Below are positions 1-7,208 of a DNA stretch of 10,909 nt, in pieces. The DNA comes from CAILLO01 sp964579735 (GTDB taxonomy: Bacteria; Bacillota; Clostridia; Saccharofermentanales; UBA5734): assembly GCA_964579735.1 (NCBI GenBank), contig CAZOHH010000077.1, forward strand, positions 1 through 10,909, read 5' to 3'. Below the pieces are notes generated by a model. It saw nothing but the letters and a program-made list of their open reading frames with translations. It did not search any database and was not told the origin of the DNA. The first letter of the stretch is position 1, and every line of letters begins with the position of its first letter. Made by a program: the position numbers and the translations under genes.

Positions 1-33
1 GGGTCGTTGGTTCGAGTCCAACTTGAGGAGCCA
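1..33 (+). tRNA. 3' part of a tRNA, probably tRNA-Asn
   Basis: The window starts inside a tRNA gene. Positions 1-5 are the end of the variable loop. Positions 6-10 (GTTGG) pair with 18-22 (CCAAC) as the T stem around the loop TTCGAGT. Positions 23-29 (TTGAGGA) are the 3' acceptor strand, 30 is a G discriminator base, and 31-33 is an encoded CCA. The GGTCGT run before the T stem, the G discriminator and the inferred TCCTCAA 5' acceptor strand resemble bacterial tRNA-Asn. The anticodon lies outside the window, so the amino acid is inferred by resemblance only. Confidence 0.85.
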
Positions 34-65
34 GAAGAGCCGGCAGAGATGCCGGCTCTTCTTCC
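33..65 (+). terminator. Hairpin terminator after the tRNA
   Basis: A perfect inverted repeat pairs 33-45 with 50-62 (core GAAGAGCCGGC / GCCGGCTCTTC) and is closed by a GAGA tetraloop at 46-49. It starts at the last base of the tRNA CCA. The tail after the stem is pyrimidine-rich (TTCC, then GTTTG) rather than a clean U run, so termination may be moderate. Position and stability make a Rho-independent terminator, or a processing hairpin for the tRNA transcript, the simplest reading. Confidence 0.75.
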
Positions 66-67
66 GT

Positions 68-96
68 TTGCAACCCCTTCCCGCATCCGCTACACT
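68..96 (+). promoter_or_regulatory. Candidate sigma-A-type promoter for queT
   Basis: TTGCAA at 68-73 (4 of 6 to TTGACA) is followed by exactly 17 nt and then TACACT at 91-96 (4 of 6 to TATAAT). It lies just downstream of the tRNA hairpin, so transcription would start near 103 and give queT a leader of about 90 nt. This is a consensus match by eye only. Confidence 0.4.
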
Positions 97-137
97 CCAA
101 TCGTCACCCACCCATGCCAGTTCGCGACATCCTGGCG

Positions 138-185
138 GATCCGACGGTCCCAGGTACCGGAAACGGATCGAACAAAACTAAGGAG
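138..185 (+). promoter_or_regulatory. Structured queT leader, candidate preQ1-I-like riboswitch
   Basis: GATCCG at 138-143 pairs perfectly with CGGATC at 164-169. Inside it, CGGT at 145-148 can pair with ACCG at 156-159. The stem is followed at once by the A-rich tail GAACAAAACTAAGGAG (170-185), whose end is the Shine-Dalgarno sequence of queT. Class I preQ1 riboswitches are small hairpins followed by an A-rich tail of the AAAAAACUAAGGA kind, with the ribosome binding site in or beside the tail, and they often control queuosine-precursor transporters. The loop here is longer than usual, and I do not see the canonical loop segment (a UAG partner for CUA, or a UACACC-like stretch). The call therefore rests on stem, tail and gene context. 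Confidence 0.35.
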
Positions 186-191
186 CGCCTC

Positions 192-704
192 GTGAAGATG
201 AACATCCGAAGCATCACCACCGGTGCCGTCATCGCGGCGCTATACGTCATCCTCTCCGCCGTCTTCGCGCCCATCAGCTTCGGCCAGGGATCCCTATTCG
301 GTCTACCTGGCGTCCAGTTCCGTGTCGCGGAGATCCTGACCGTCCTGCCGGCCCTGACTTCTTCCGCCGTCCCGGGTCTTGCCATAGGGTGCCTGCTATC
401 GAATCTTCTGATAGGAAACCTAGGACCGATCGATATCGTGCTCGGAACCTCCGCGACCCTGATCGCCGCGATCGGTGCAAGGGCTCTCCGAAAACATCCC
501 TCTCTCGTCCCTCTTGCTCCCATCATCGTCAATGCTCTGATCGTGGGCAGCTATCTTCCTTTTCTCCTTGATATCGACATGGCCATCCCCCTGAGCATCG
601 CTGTCGTCGCAACGGGCGAAACCGTCGTCGTCTACCTGCTGGGCCTTCCAATGCTGTATACGCTTCGACGCATCAGTCAGAAGACGGACCTCTTCGGCGA
701 ATAG
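192..704 (+). CDS. queT: QueT family queuosine-precursor ECF transporter S component
   Basis: This is an integral membrane protein of 170 residues, the usual size for an ECF S component. In this family QueT binds a queuosine precursor (preQ0/preQ1-type 7-deazaguanine) and works with the shared EcfA/A'/T energizing module, none of which is encoded here. Family signatures include the N-terminal MNIRSITTGAVIAALYV segment, the QFRVAEILTVLP motif, GLAIGCLLSNL, and the DIVLGTSATL helix. About five to six hydrophobic helices span the protein, with a short basic C-terminus. GTG at 192 is chosen because AAGGAG (180-185) lies 6 nt upstream. The in-frame ATG at 198 is a little far (12 nt), and the ATG at 114 would run through the leader structure. 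mgtC follows after 29 nt, so the two are probably cotranscribed. The family call is secure; the exact ligand is inferred. Confidence 0.9.
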   Translation: MKMNIRSITTGAVIAALYVILSAVFAPISFGQGSLFGLPGVQFRVAEILTVLPALTSSAVPGLAIGCLLSNLLIGNLGPIDIVLGTSATLIAAIGARALRKHPSLVPLAPIIVNALIVGSYLPFLLDIDMAIPLSIAVVATGETVVVYLLGLPMLYTLRRISQKTDLFGE

Positions 705-733
705 CCGGGTACCCCCCGAAAGGAGTCCAAGGA

Positions 734-1414
734 ATGGAAATGCCCCTTCTCCAGTTACTCGAATTCCTAGGCCGCGTGCTTTTCGCGGCTCTCCTCGGAG
801 GGCTTGTCGGATGGGAACGCGAACACATCGCACGTCCGGCCGGGCTTCGCACGCATATGCTCGTCTGCGTCGGCTCCGCCCTGGTCATGGTCGTCTCCGC
901 GGCCCTTGCGGCACGCGGCGACGCCAACGTCGACGTGACCCGCATCGGGGCGCAGGTCGTCAGCGGCATCGGCTTTCTCGGCGCAGGCACCATCATCAAG
1001 GAAGGCCCGTCCGTCAAGGGCCTGACCACCGCCGCCAGCCTCTGGGCCATCTCCTGCGTGGGCATCGCCGTCGGTGCAGGGTTCTATCTCCTGTCGGCGG
1101 CGACGACGTTCGCGCTGCTCGGCGTCCTGCGCTTGATGCATCGCGCGGAAAACAAGCTCAAGAATCGCAGTTTCACCTATGTCGTCGAGGCGGACCCTTC
1201 GGTCTTCGATTCCCGAAGTTTCACGGGCTTCCTCGATCAAGCCGGATACCATATCCAGGAACTCCGACTCGTTGAAAAACACACTGGCGATCGGTTGCGT
1301 ATGCAGGTCGAGGTTCGGTTCCCGAACGACCGGGCATCGCGCGACACGCGCCGCAGCGAATTCGAAACCACTCTGCAGGGCTATCACGCCGTCTGCAACG
1401 TATATGACGCCTGA
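734..1414 (+). CDS. MgtC/SapB family membrane protein
   Basis: This 226-residue protein has a hydrophobic N-terminal MgtC domain (about residues 5-135) and a soluble C-terminal domain (about 145-226), which in long MgtC proteins is ACT-like. Conserved family signatures are visible: GWERE at 26-30, PAGLRTH at 35-41, GIGFLGAGTI at 78-87 and GLTTAASLW at 96-104. Proteins of this family sit in the inner membrane and are linked to growth under low magnesium, acid or intracellular stress. MgtC itself does not transport Mg2+ and in several species it modulates the F-ATPase. The role here is unknown. The start at 734 is supported by AAAGGAG at 718-724. The end overlaps the methyltransferase start by 11 nt, suggesting translational coupling. 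Confidence 0.9.
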   Translation: MEMPLLQLLEFLGRVLFAALLGGLVGWEREHIARPAGLRTHMLVCVGSALVMVVSAALAARGDANVDVTRIGAQVVSGIGFLGAGTIIKEGPSVKGLTTAASLWAISCVGIAVGAGFYLLSAATTFALLGVLRLMHRAENKLKNRSFTYVVEADPSVFDSRSFTGFLDQAGYHIQELRLVEKHTGDRLRMQVEVRFPNDRASRDTRRSEFETTLQGYHAVCNVYDA

Positions 1415-2111
1415 ACGCGAGCGCATCCGTCCCGCCCGCAGGAAAGCCGCGCCTCCGACAGAGCGCAAGGCAGGCTCCTCGACATCCCACTATTTCGACA
1501 AGCAACCCGACGTGGCTAGTCGGCCGAAGGAGATTCCCACTCGAATCCAGGGAATCGATTTCACCTTCCAGACCGACAACGGTGTCTTCTCGAAGGGCCG
1601 AATCGATTTCGGCAGCAACCTGTTGATCGACGCCGCCGCAGTGGACCTGAAGAAGGCGGGCATCCGCAAGGGACGGCTGCTCGACATCGGATGCGGGTAC
1701 GGACCGATCGGAATCGCCCTGAAGCGCATTTTCCCAGCCATGGAACCCACGTTGTCGGACGTGAACGAGCGGTCCTTGAAACTCGCGAAGAAGAACGCTG
1801 AGCACAACGGCGTGAAGGCCGCTGCCTTCGTCCTATCCGATGCCTTTTCGAAACTGCCGGGTCCTTTCGACATCGTCGTGACCAACCCGCCCGTCCGTGC
1901 GGGCAAGGCAACGGTGCATGCGTTCTTCGAAGGTGCCTTCGAACGGCTCGTGACCGGAGGACGGCTGTATGTCGTTCTCCAGCGCAAGCAGGGCGCACCT
2001 TCCGCGACCGAAAAGCTCGAGGCGATATTCGGCAATTGCGAGGCGATCGAAAAGGATGGCGGGTACCGGGTCCTGCGTTGCATCAAGAAAGATGTAACCA
2101 ACGGACTTTAG
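1404..2111 (+). CDS. Class I SAM-dependent methyltransferase, RsmC/YbxB type
   Basis: The 235-residue protein matches the small YbxB-like branch of the RsmC (16S rRNA G1207 m2G) methyltransferases, about 200 residues and without the N-terminal domain of E. coli RsmC. Diagnostic segments are SHYF near residue 28, the DNGVFSKGRIDFGSNLLIDA block, SAM motif I DIGCGYG at 94-100, and the catalytic NPPVRAGK motif at 161-168, where NPP contacts the target exocyclic amine. Modification of a guanine in small-subunit rRNA is the likely activity, by family. The ATG at 1404 overlaps the end of the MgtC gene by 11 nt and has no good Shine-Dalgarno of its own, consistent with reinitiation. It adds about 27 basic, probably disordered residues before the usual start. 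No closer in-frame start codon lies near SHYF. Confidence 0.88.
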   Translation: MTPERERIRPARRKAAPPTERKAGSSTSHYFDKQPDVASRPKEIPTRIQGIDFTFQTDNGVFSKGRIDFGSNLLIDAAAVDLKKAGIRKGRLLDIGCGYGPIGIALKRIFPAMEPTLSDVNERSLKLAKKNAEHNGVKAAAFVLSDAFSKLPGPFDIVVTNPPVRAGKATVHAFFEGAFERLVTGGRLYVVLQRKQGAPSATEKLEAIFGNCEAIEKDGGYRVLRCIKKDVTNGL

Positions 2112-2120
2112 TCATAACGC

Positions 2121-2132
2121 TTCGCATGCGAA
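2121..2132. repeat. Perfect 12-bp palindrome in the gap before the thioredoxin gene
   Basis: TTCGCATGCGAA is its own reverse complement and sits in the 69-bp gap between the methyltransferase stop and the thioredoxin-like gene, about 35 bp before its ribosome binding site. It could be a binding site for a dimeric regulator. It has no loop, so it is a poor terminator. No convincing promoter was found in this gap. Confidence 0.4.
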
Positions 2133-2180
2133 AATGCTTCGACAGGATCTGATGTCGTCGTTACGCAAGGAGGAAGCCCG

Positions 2181-2651
2181 ATGCGCCACCGAAATACAAT
2201 ATCCCTCGTGCTGATCGCAGCCACCATGGTCCTGCTGACCTCGTGCGCAAAGCCGGAGACGTCTCCAGGACTTACGCCAGCAGTCGTCCACTTCCCCGTC
2301 ATGCAGGTAGCGTATGTGGACGGTGCGGCGAAATATACCGAAGTCAAGGATTTCAACAAAACGGTCACCGAGTCCACGATTCCGGTCTTCGTCGACTTCT
2401 GGGCCACATGGTGTCCTCCTTGCAAGCTCAGCGGACCCTTCGTCGAAACGCTCGCGAAGGAGTACGAGGGCCGCATTCTTATCCTCAAAGTGGATGTCGA
2501 TGACATGAACACCCTCGCATCCTCGTTCAATGTCCAGTCCATCCCATCCTTCTTCACGATCCGCGACGGCACGATTCAGGACAGTGTCGTGGGATATGCC
2601 CCCTCTCTGGACGACCAGATCCGGGCTATGATCGACGCAACCCTCTCGTAG
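2181..2651 (+). CDS. Thioredoxin-like lipoprotein (extracytoplasmic thiol-disulfide oxidoreductase)
   Basis: The 156-residue protein begins with a lipoprotein signal peptide: basic MRHR, a hydrophobic stretch at 7-19, and a lipobox LTSC with the lipidated Cys at 22. A short linker leads to a thioredoxin domain (about 50-156) with VDFWATWCPPC, redox cysteines 78 and 81, the VDVDD strand, and the cis-proline at 122 in SIPSF. It is expected to be anchored outside the cytoplasmic membrane, reducing or isomerizing disulfides in exported or cytochrome-type proteins. The CPPC motif resembles ResA/TlpA/CcmG-type proteins more than CGPC thioredoxin. No CcdA/DsbD-type electron donor is encoded in the window. 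AAGGAGG at 2167-2173 with 7-nt spacing fixes the start. A 67-bp gap separates it from the next gene. Confidence 0.92.
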   Translation: MRHRNTISLVLIAATMVLLTSCAKPETSPGLTPAVVHFPVMQVAYVDGAAKYTEVKDFNKTVTESTIPVFVDFWATWCPPCKLSGPFVETLAKEYEGRILILKVDVDDMNTLASSFNVQSIPSFFTIRDGTIQDSVVGYAPSLDDQIRAMIDATLS

Positions 2652-2688
2652 TCGCGATTCGAAAACATCCCACCTTTTCAGGCACCTC

Positions 2689-2697
2689 TGTTATGAT
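2689..2697 (+). promoter_or_regulatory. Possible extended -10 promoter before the acyl-CoA synthetase unit
   Basis: TGTTATGAT at 2689-2697 fits an extended -10 element (TGnTATGAT). No -35 is seen at the proper distance. The predicted start near 2704 would begin at the GGAGGTG ribosome binding site (2704-2710), giving a leader of only about 15 nt, which lowers confidence. Confidence 0.25.
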
Positions 2698-2718
2698 GGA
2701 TGCGGAGGTGGAGTCAAG

Positions 2719-4965
2719 ATGTCGCTAGCTTCAGAGACCACCCGTCTGATCGATGCCGTTTTCTTCAATGCGTCCCAGGAAGGGCGAAGCACCCTTCACG
2801 AACACGAGGTCTACGCGCTGCTTTCCGCACTCGGCCTCGACGTGCCTTTCTACCGGTTCGTCAAGACTCCCGAAGAGGTCACCGGTGCGATGCTTTCGCG
2901 CTTCCCTGGCGGCTCGGTGATGGTCAAGACGGTCTCCCGGGACCTATCGCACAACCAGAGATTCGGCGGGGTGAAGAAGGTCGCTTCAGCAGACCCGTTG
3001 TTCGTGCGCTATGTCATGCACAGCATGCGGGAAGAAGTGCTCGGGCATTTCCCGGTAGGGGAGAAGCCTCGCATCGACGGATTCCTCGTCGTCGAGTTCG
3101 CGAAGTTCACCCAAGCCCTGGGCAACGAGATCCTCATCGGCTTGAAGGACGACGGAAACTTCGGCCCCGTTCTGACCTTGTCCAAGGGTGGGGACGACGC
3201 CGAGTTCTTCTCCAAGTACTACGATCCGGCGAATCTCTTCCTGGCACCCATATCGGCGCAGGAAGCCCGCGACGCGATGCGGAACATCAAGATCCGGCAC
3301 AAGTTCGCCGATGCCGGGCATCCCGAATACATCGACCACATCGTCGAGTCTCTGGTCGCCATCGGAGAACTTGGCGCCCATTACGCTCCTCATCCGACGG
3401 ACCCACCGGCTTTCTTCCTTCGTTCCTTCGACGTGAACCCCTTCGTCTTCACGGAGGACAGCCGATTCATCGCGGTCGACGGCTTCGCCGAATTCGAGCC
3501 CGCAGCCAGTTCCGCGCGCCGTCAGCGCCGTCGCGGAGCAGTTCCGGAGAGTTTCTTCGCTCCGAAGGGCATCGCCGTGATCGGCGTCTCCCATGACACC
3601 AGCAAGTACAACATGGCTCGCATGATCGTGGACCTGTTGCTCGACCTGGGGCGCGACGACCTGTTCCTCGTGAATCCGAAGGGCGGCTCGGTCTCCATAG
3701 GGGGCAAGGAGTGGTCGCTGTATTCCAACCTCGCCGATATCGACGCCCCCTACGACCTCGTGGTATACGCGGCTCCAGGCAAATCGACGCTGTCCTTCCT
3801 CGCCGAGGTCCCGGAGGGCAAGGCCGTGGTGGTCGTGTCCGGCATTCCCGGCGACATGAACTATTCGGAGTTCTCCCAGCGCGTGCACGAGATGCTGCCC
3901 CGTCGTACCCGTGTGATCGGACCGAACGGCATGGGCGTCTTCTATGCACCTGGCGAGGACAGTCTCGGCGTCAACACCCTGTTCATCGGCGAAGAACGAC
4001 TGAAGCTAGGCTATGGTCCCATGAGCAACGCCGCGTTGTTGACGCAGAGCGGCGGGATGGCCATATCCTTCATTGAGCGCACCCAGTTCGCCCCCATCTT
4101 CAAGGCCATCGTGAGTTTTGGAAACAAGGTGGACGTGGATTTCCCGGATCTCGTGGAATTCTTCTCCGAACGCAAGGGCGTCGACGTGATGTCCCTCTAT
4201 GTGGAGGGGTTGGATCCGGGCGAGGGACGCCGCTTCTTCGACGTGGCGAAGCGTTCCACCAAACCCCTGATCGTCTACAAATCAGGGCGAACCGAGGCGG
4301 GCGTGAAAGCGGCGGCCTCGCATACCGCATCCATGACGGGAAGCTATGAGGTCTTCCAGGCGGCGTGCCTGCAAGCCGGCGTCGTGCTGACGGAGGACCT
4401 GTCGGATTTCTACAACTACACGAAGGCATTCTCCATGCTGAGCCACAAGAAACCTCACGGACGTCGCGTCGCCGGCATCGTGAACGCCGGTCTGGATGCC
4501 ACGATGGGCGCCGATACGCTGAACTACATCTCGCAGGCCGTCTTCACTCCGAGGACGGTGGAGCGGATCAAGGCGCTCAACACGCATGGACTCGTCGATA
4601 CCAGTACATCCTTCCTCGACCTGACTCCCATGACGGGGGACGTCATGTTCGCCGGGTTCGTGGAAGCCGCGCTGGCGGACGAAGGTGTCGATTGCGTCTT
4701 CATCGCCGTGGTTCCGCACATTGAGAACCTCAAGACCATGGGACCGGGGATGAACGACCCGGATGCGCTCGGACCCCTGCTCGCTGGCCTCGGAAAGAAA
4801 TACGACAAACCGGTGGTGGTCTCGGTGAACGCAGGAGGTCATTATCAGGACTTCATCCGGAAGATCGAGGAGAGCGGCTTGCCCGTTTTCGGCGACATCC
4901 GTTCCGCGATCCGGGCGTTGGACGCCTTCGTGGAGTACTGGGACAGGAGGGCGGATCATGGATGA
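2719..4965 (+). CDS. Fused ADP-forming acyl-CoA synthetase (acetate--CoA ligase family, beta-alpha order)
   Basis: The 748-residue protein carries an ATP-grasp domain of the ACD beta-subunit type at about 20-265 and an alpha part from about 278 onward (CoA-binding Rossmann domain opening FFAPKGIAVIGVS, then succinyl-CoA-ligase-like domains). The family interconverts acyl-CoA + ADP + Pi with acid + CoA + ATP through phosphohistidine intermediates. Both transfer histidines appear to be present: H78 in SHNQRFGGVKK of the ATP-grasp domain, and H535 in ASHTASMTGS of the alpha part. The order beta-then-alpha is the reverse of the better-known alpha-beta fusions, and there is no GNAT domain, so it is not a Pat acetyltransferase. 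Start: GGAGGTG with 8-nt spacing. It overlaps the downstream regulator by 8 nt. The substrate acid cannot be read from the sequence. Confidence 0.88.
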   Translation: MSLASETTRLIDAVFFNASQEGRSTLHEHEVYALLSALGLDVPFYRFVKTPEEVTGAMLSRFPGGSVMVKTVSRDLSHNQRFGGVKKVASADPLFVRYVMHSMREEVLGHFPVGEKPRIDGFLVVEFAKFTQALGNEILIGLKDDGNFGPVLTLSKGGDDAEFFSKYYDPANLFLAPISAQEARDAMRNIKIRHKFADAGHPEYIDHIVESLVAIGELGAHYAPHPTDPPAFFLRSFDVNPFVFTEDSRFIAVDGFAEFEPAASSARRQRRRGAVPESFFAPKGIAVIGVSHDTSKYNMARMIVDLLLDLGRDDLFLVNPKGGSVSIGGKEWSLYSNLADIDAPYDLVVYAAPGKSTLSFLAEVPEGKAVVVVSGIPGDMNYSEFSQRVHEMLPRRTRVIGPNGMGVFYAPGEDSLGVNTLFIGEERLKLGYGPMSNAALLTQSGGMAISFIERTQFAPIFKAIVSFGNKVDVDFPDLVEFFSERKGVDVMSLYVEGLDPGEGRRFFDVAKRSTKPLIVYKSGRTEAGVKAAASHTASMTGSYEVFQAACLQAGVVLTEDLSDFYNYTKAFSMLSHKKPHGRRVAGIVNAGLDATMGADTLNYISQAVFTPRTVERIKALNTHGLVDTSTSFLDLTPMTGDVMFAGFVEAALADEGVDCVFIAVVPHIENLKTMGPGMNDPDALGPLLAGLGKKYDKPVVVSVNAGGHYQDFIRKIEESGLPVFGDIRSAIRALDAFVEYWDRRADHG

Positions 4966-5545
4966 AAGACTCGTACCCATAGCGGAACGGCTGAAAGGCA
5001 TGCGCGACGTGATCGGCGTCGGCACGGCCGAGATGGCCTGTGCGACGGGAGTATCCGAAGAGGAGTACATCGCCTGCGAAGAGGGCCGCCGCGACTTCAC
5101 GTTCACATTCCTCTACAAGGCCGCCGCGCACTTCGGAATCGATCTGACGGAGCTGCTGACGGGCGAGTCGCCACATCTTTCGACCTACGCGATCGTCCGG
5201 AAAGGGGAAGGCCTCCCGCTCCAGCGACGCACGGGATTCACCTACGGCAGCCTCGCACACCGCTTCCGGCACCGCAGGGCCGAGCCGATGCTCGTCCGCG
5301 CGCCTGCGACGGTTAACGGCTCCTTGATCGAGATTCCCCTGAGCCGTCACGAGGGACAGGAGTTCGACTATGTCCTCGAGGGAAAGCTCCGCTTCCGAAT
5401 CGGAGAACACGAGGAAGTGCTCGGGCCCGGGGACTCGGTGTACTACGATTCGGGCTGCGGCCATGGCATGGTCGCACTTGATGATGACTGCACCTTCCTG
5501 GCGGTCGTGATGGAGCGACGCGGGGAGGACACGAGCGATGCCTGA
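4958..5545 (+). CDS. XRE-family HTH regulator with cupin sensor domain
   Basis: The 195-residue protein has an N-terminal XRE helix-turn-helix (about residues 8-68; IAERLKGMRD, then TAEMACATGVSEEEYIACEEG) and a C-terminal cupin_2 domain (about 115-187). Regulators of this build usually bind DNA as dimers and sense a small metabolite in the cupin barrel. Of the usual cupin metal ligands, H131, E135 and H169 are seen, while the first His position of the HxH motif is Ser129, so metal binding may be altered or absent. AGGAGG at 4945-4950 lies 7 nt before the ATG. The gene overlaps both neighbours by 8 nt, between two acyl-CoA synthetases, so it probably controls this unit in response to an acid or acyl intermediate (inference). 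Confidence 0.9.
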   Translation: MDERLVPIAERLKGMRDVIGVGTAEMACATGVSEEEYIACEEGRRDFTFTFLYKAAAHFGIDLTELLTGESPHLSTYAIVRKGEGLPLQRRTGFTYGSLAHRFRHRRAEPMLVRAPATVNGSLIEIPLSRHEGQEFDYVLEGKLRFRIGEHEEVLGPGDSVYYDSGCGHGMVALDDDCTFLAVVMERRGEDTSDA

Positions 5546-7208
5546 ACTTCATAAGGACTATATCCAGGAGATCTTCGACGCGGACGGTTCTCTGACTTCG
5601 GTCGCGTTCACGATACCGACGGACTTCAACTTCGCATACGACGTGGTCGACCGGATCGCACGGGAGCAGCCGGGACGGCGGGCCATGCAGTGGTGCGATG
5701 TCAAGGGCGACGAAAGACTGATCTCCTTCAACGATATCCGTCTGGATTCGGACCGCGCCGCCTCCTACTTCCAGAGCCTCGGCATCGGCCGCGGAGACCG
5801 CGTGATGCTGATTCTGAAACGGCACCATGAATTCTGGCCGTGCGCCATGGCACTCCACAAGCTCGGTGCCGTATGCATCCCGGCGACTCACCAGTTGCAG
5901 GTCAAGGATCTCGTCTACCGCTTCCAATCGGCGTCGGTCAAGGCCGTCGTCTGCACGGCGGTCGGGGAGATCTCCACGCACGTGGAGGATGCCTGCAGGG
6001 CTTGTCCGTCCGTCGAGATGCGGGTTCTCGTACGAGGCGCGCGTGAAGGGTGGCATTCCTTCGAAGAGGGCACGGCCGCCGCCGCGCCGTTCGTGCGCCC
6101 GACCGGCACCGCAGCGCCGGTCGTCACCGATACGATGCTTCTATACTTCACGTCGGGCACGACCGGCATGCCCAAGATGGTCGTCCACGACTTCAGCTAC
6201 CCCATCGCGCACATCGTCACCGCCAAGCACTGGCACAACGTCGACCCGGAAGGGCTTCATTTCACAGTGGCCGAGACGGGCTGGGCCAAGTCCGCCTGGG
6301 GCAAGCTCTATGGGCAATGGCTGATGGAAGCGGGCATCTTCGTCTTCGATTTCGACAAGTTCGTCCCGGCCGAGCTTCTTTCGCGCATCGAGAAATATCG
6401 TGTCACGACCTTCTGCGCTCCCCCTACGATCTACCGTTTCCTGATCAAGGAGGATCTTGCCCGCTATGACCTCTCGTCTCTCCAGTACGTGACCATCGCC
6501 GGTGAAGCCCTGAACCCCGAGGTCTACGAGCAATTCCGCGCGGCGACCGGCCTCAAGCTGATGGAGGGATTCGGCCAGACCGAGACGACCGTACTCATCG
6601 CGAATTTTCCGTGGATGGAGCCGAAACCCGGATCGATGGGCCGACCTTCCCCGATGTATGGAATCCTTCTTTCGAGCGAGGGCGGGCAAGAGGTCTCTCC
6701 CGGGCAAGTCGGCGAGATCTGCGTCGTGACGGGTGCCGAGCGTCCGATCGGCATGTTCGGCGGCTACCACGAGGAACCCGAACGCACCGGGCAGGTCTGG
6801 CACGATGGCATATACCACACCGGCGACATGGCGTGGAAGGACGAGGACGGCTACTTCTGGTACGTGGGTCGAAGCGACGACATCATCAAGAGCTCCGGCT
6901 ACCGCATCGGTCCCTTTGAAGTCGAAAGCGTCCTGATGGAGCATCCGGCTGTCCTGGAGTGCGCCGTGACCGGCGTCCCCGACCCCGTGCGCACCCAGCT
7001 CGTGAAGGCGACGGTGGTTCCCGCCAAAGGCTACGCACCCACGGAGGCGCTCGCCCGCGAGCTCCAGGAATACGTGAAGACGCACACCGCCCCTTACAAG
7101 TACCCGCGCATCCTCGAGTTCGTCACCGAACTTCCCAAGACCATCAGCGGCAAGATCCGGAGAACCGAGATCCGGCAGCAGGACAGAAGCAGGGAGGAAA
7201 CGACATGA
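5538..7208 (+). CDS. AMP-forming acyl-CoA synthetase (AMP-binding enzyme, medium-chain/acetyl-CoA synthetase-like)
   Basis: This is a complete ANL-superfamily ligase of 556 residues that activates a carboxylic acid with ATP to acyl-AMP and then transfers it to CoA. Motifs in order are the P-loop TSGTTGMPK at 205-213, EGFGQTET at 343-350, YHTGD with the ribose-binding Asp at 430, GRSDDIIKSSGYRIGP at 444-459 (hinge and CoA side), and the catalytic Lys539 in PKTISGKIRR. That lysine is the usual acetylation target in Acs. The overall sequence resembles medium-chain acyl-CoA synthetases (MACS), but chain-length preference cannot be read directly. GGGGAGG at 5522-5528 supports the start. The gene overlaps the regulator by 8 nt and the hydrolase by 4 nt (ATGA), so the four genes should be translated together. 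Confidence 0.92.
   Translation: MPELHKDYIQEIFDADGSLTSVAFTIPTDFNFAYDVVDRIAREQPGRRAMQWCDVKGDERLISFNDIRLDSDRAASYFQSLGIGRGDRVMLILKRHHEFWPCAMALHKLGAVCIPATHQLQVKDLVYRFQSASVKAVVCTAVGEISTHVEDACRACPSVEMRVLVRGAREGWHSFEEGTAAAAPFVRPTGTAAPVVTDTMLLYFTSGTTGMPKMVVHDFSYPIAHIVTAKHWHNVDPEGLHFTVAETGWAKSAWGKLYGQWLMEAGIFVFDFDKFVPAELLSRIEKYRVTTFCAPPTIYRFLIKEDLARYDLSSLQYVTIAGEALNPEVYEQFRAATGLKLMEGFGQTETTVLIANFPWMEPKPGSMGRPSPMYGILLSSEGGQEVSPGQVGEICVVTGAERPIGMFGGYHEEPERTGQVWHDGIYHTGDMAWKDEDGYFWYVGRSDDIIKSSGYRIGPFEVESVLMEHPAVLECAVTGVPDPVRTQLVKATVVPAKGYAPTEALARELQEYVKTHTAPYKYPRILEFVTELPKTISGKIRRTEIRQQDRSREETT

Noticed and set aside
114..191. Upstream ATG at 114 as the start of QueT
   Set aside because: It would add 26 non-family residues through a structured leader; GTG at 192 has AAGGAG at the right distance and matches the family N-terminus.
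104..532. Leftward open frame antisense to queT
   Set aside because: It overlaps the leader and the first half of a clear membrane protein gene, and its sequence is low-complexity Arg-rich.
1179..1403. Upstream extension of the methyltransferase frame into the MgtC gene
   Set aside because: It would overlap the MgtC C-terminal domain by more than 230 nt. The translated part resembles no methyltransferase segment, and the overlap start at 1404 is a typical coupling arrangement.
2986..3888. Leftward 300-codon frame antisense to the ADP-forming synthetase
   Set aside because: No recognisable protein features, and it is fully inside a gene with complete catalytic motifs on the other strand.
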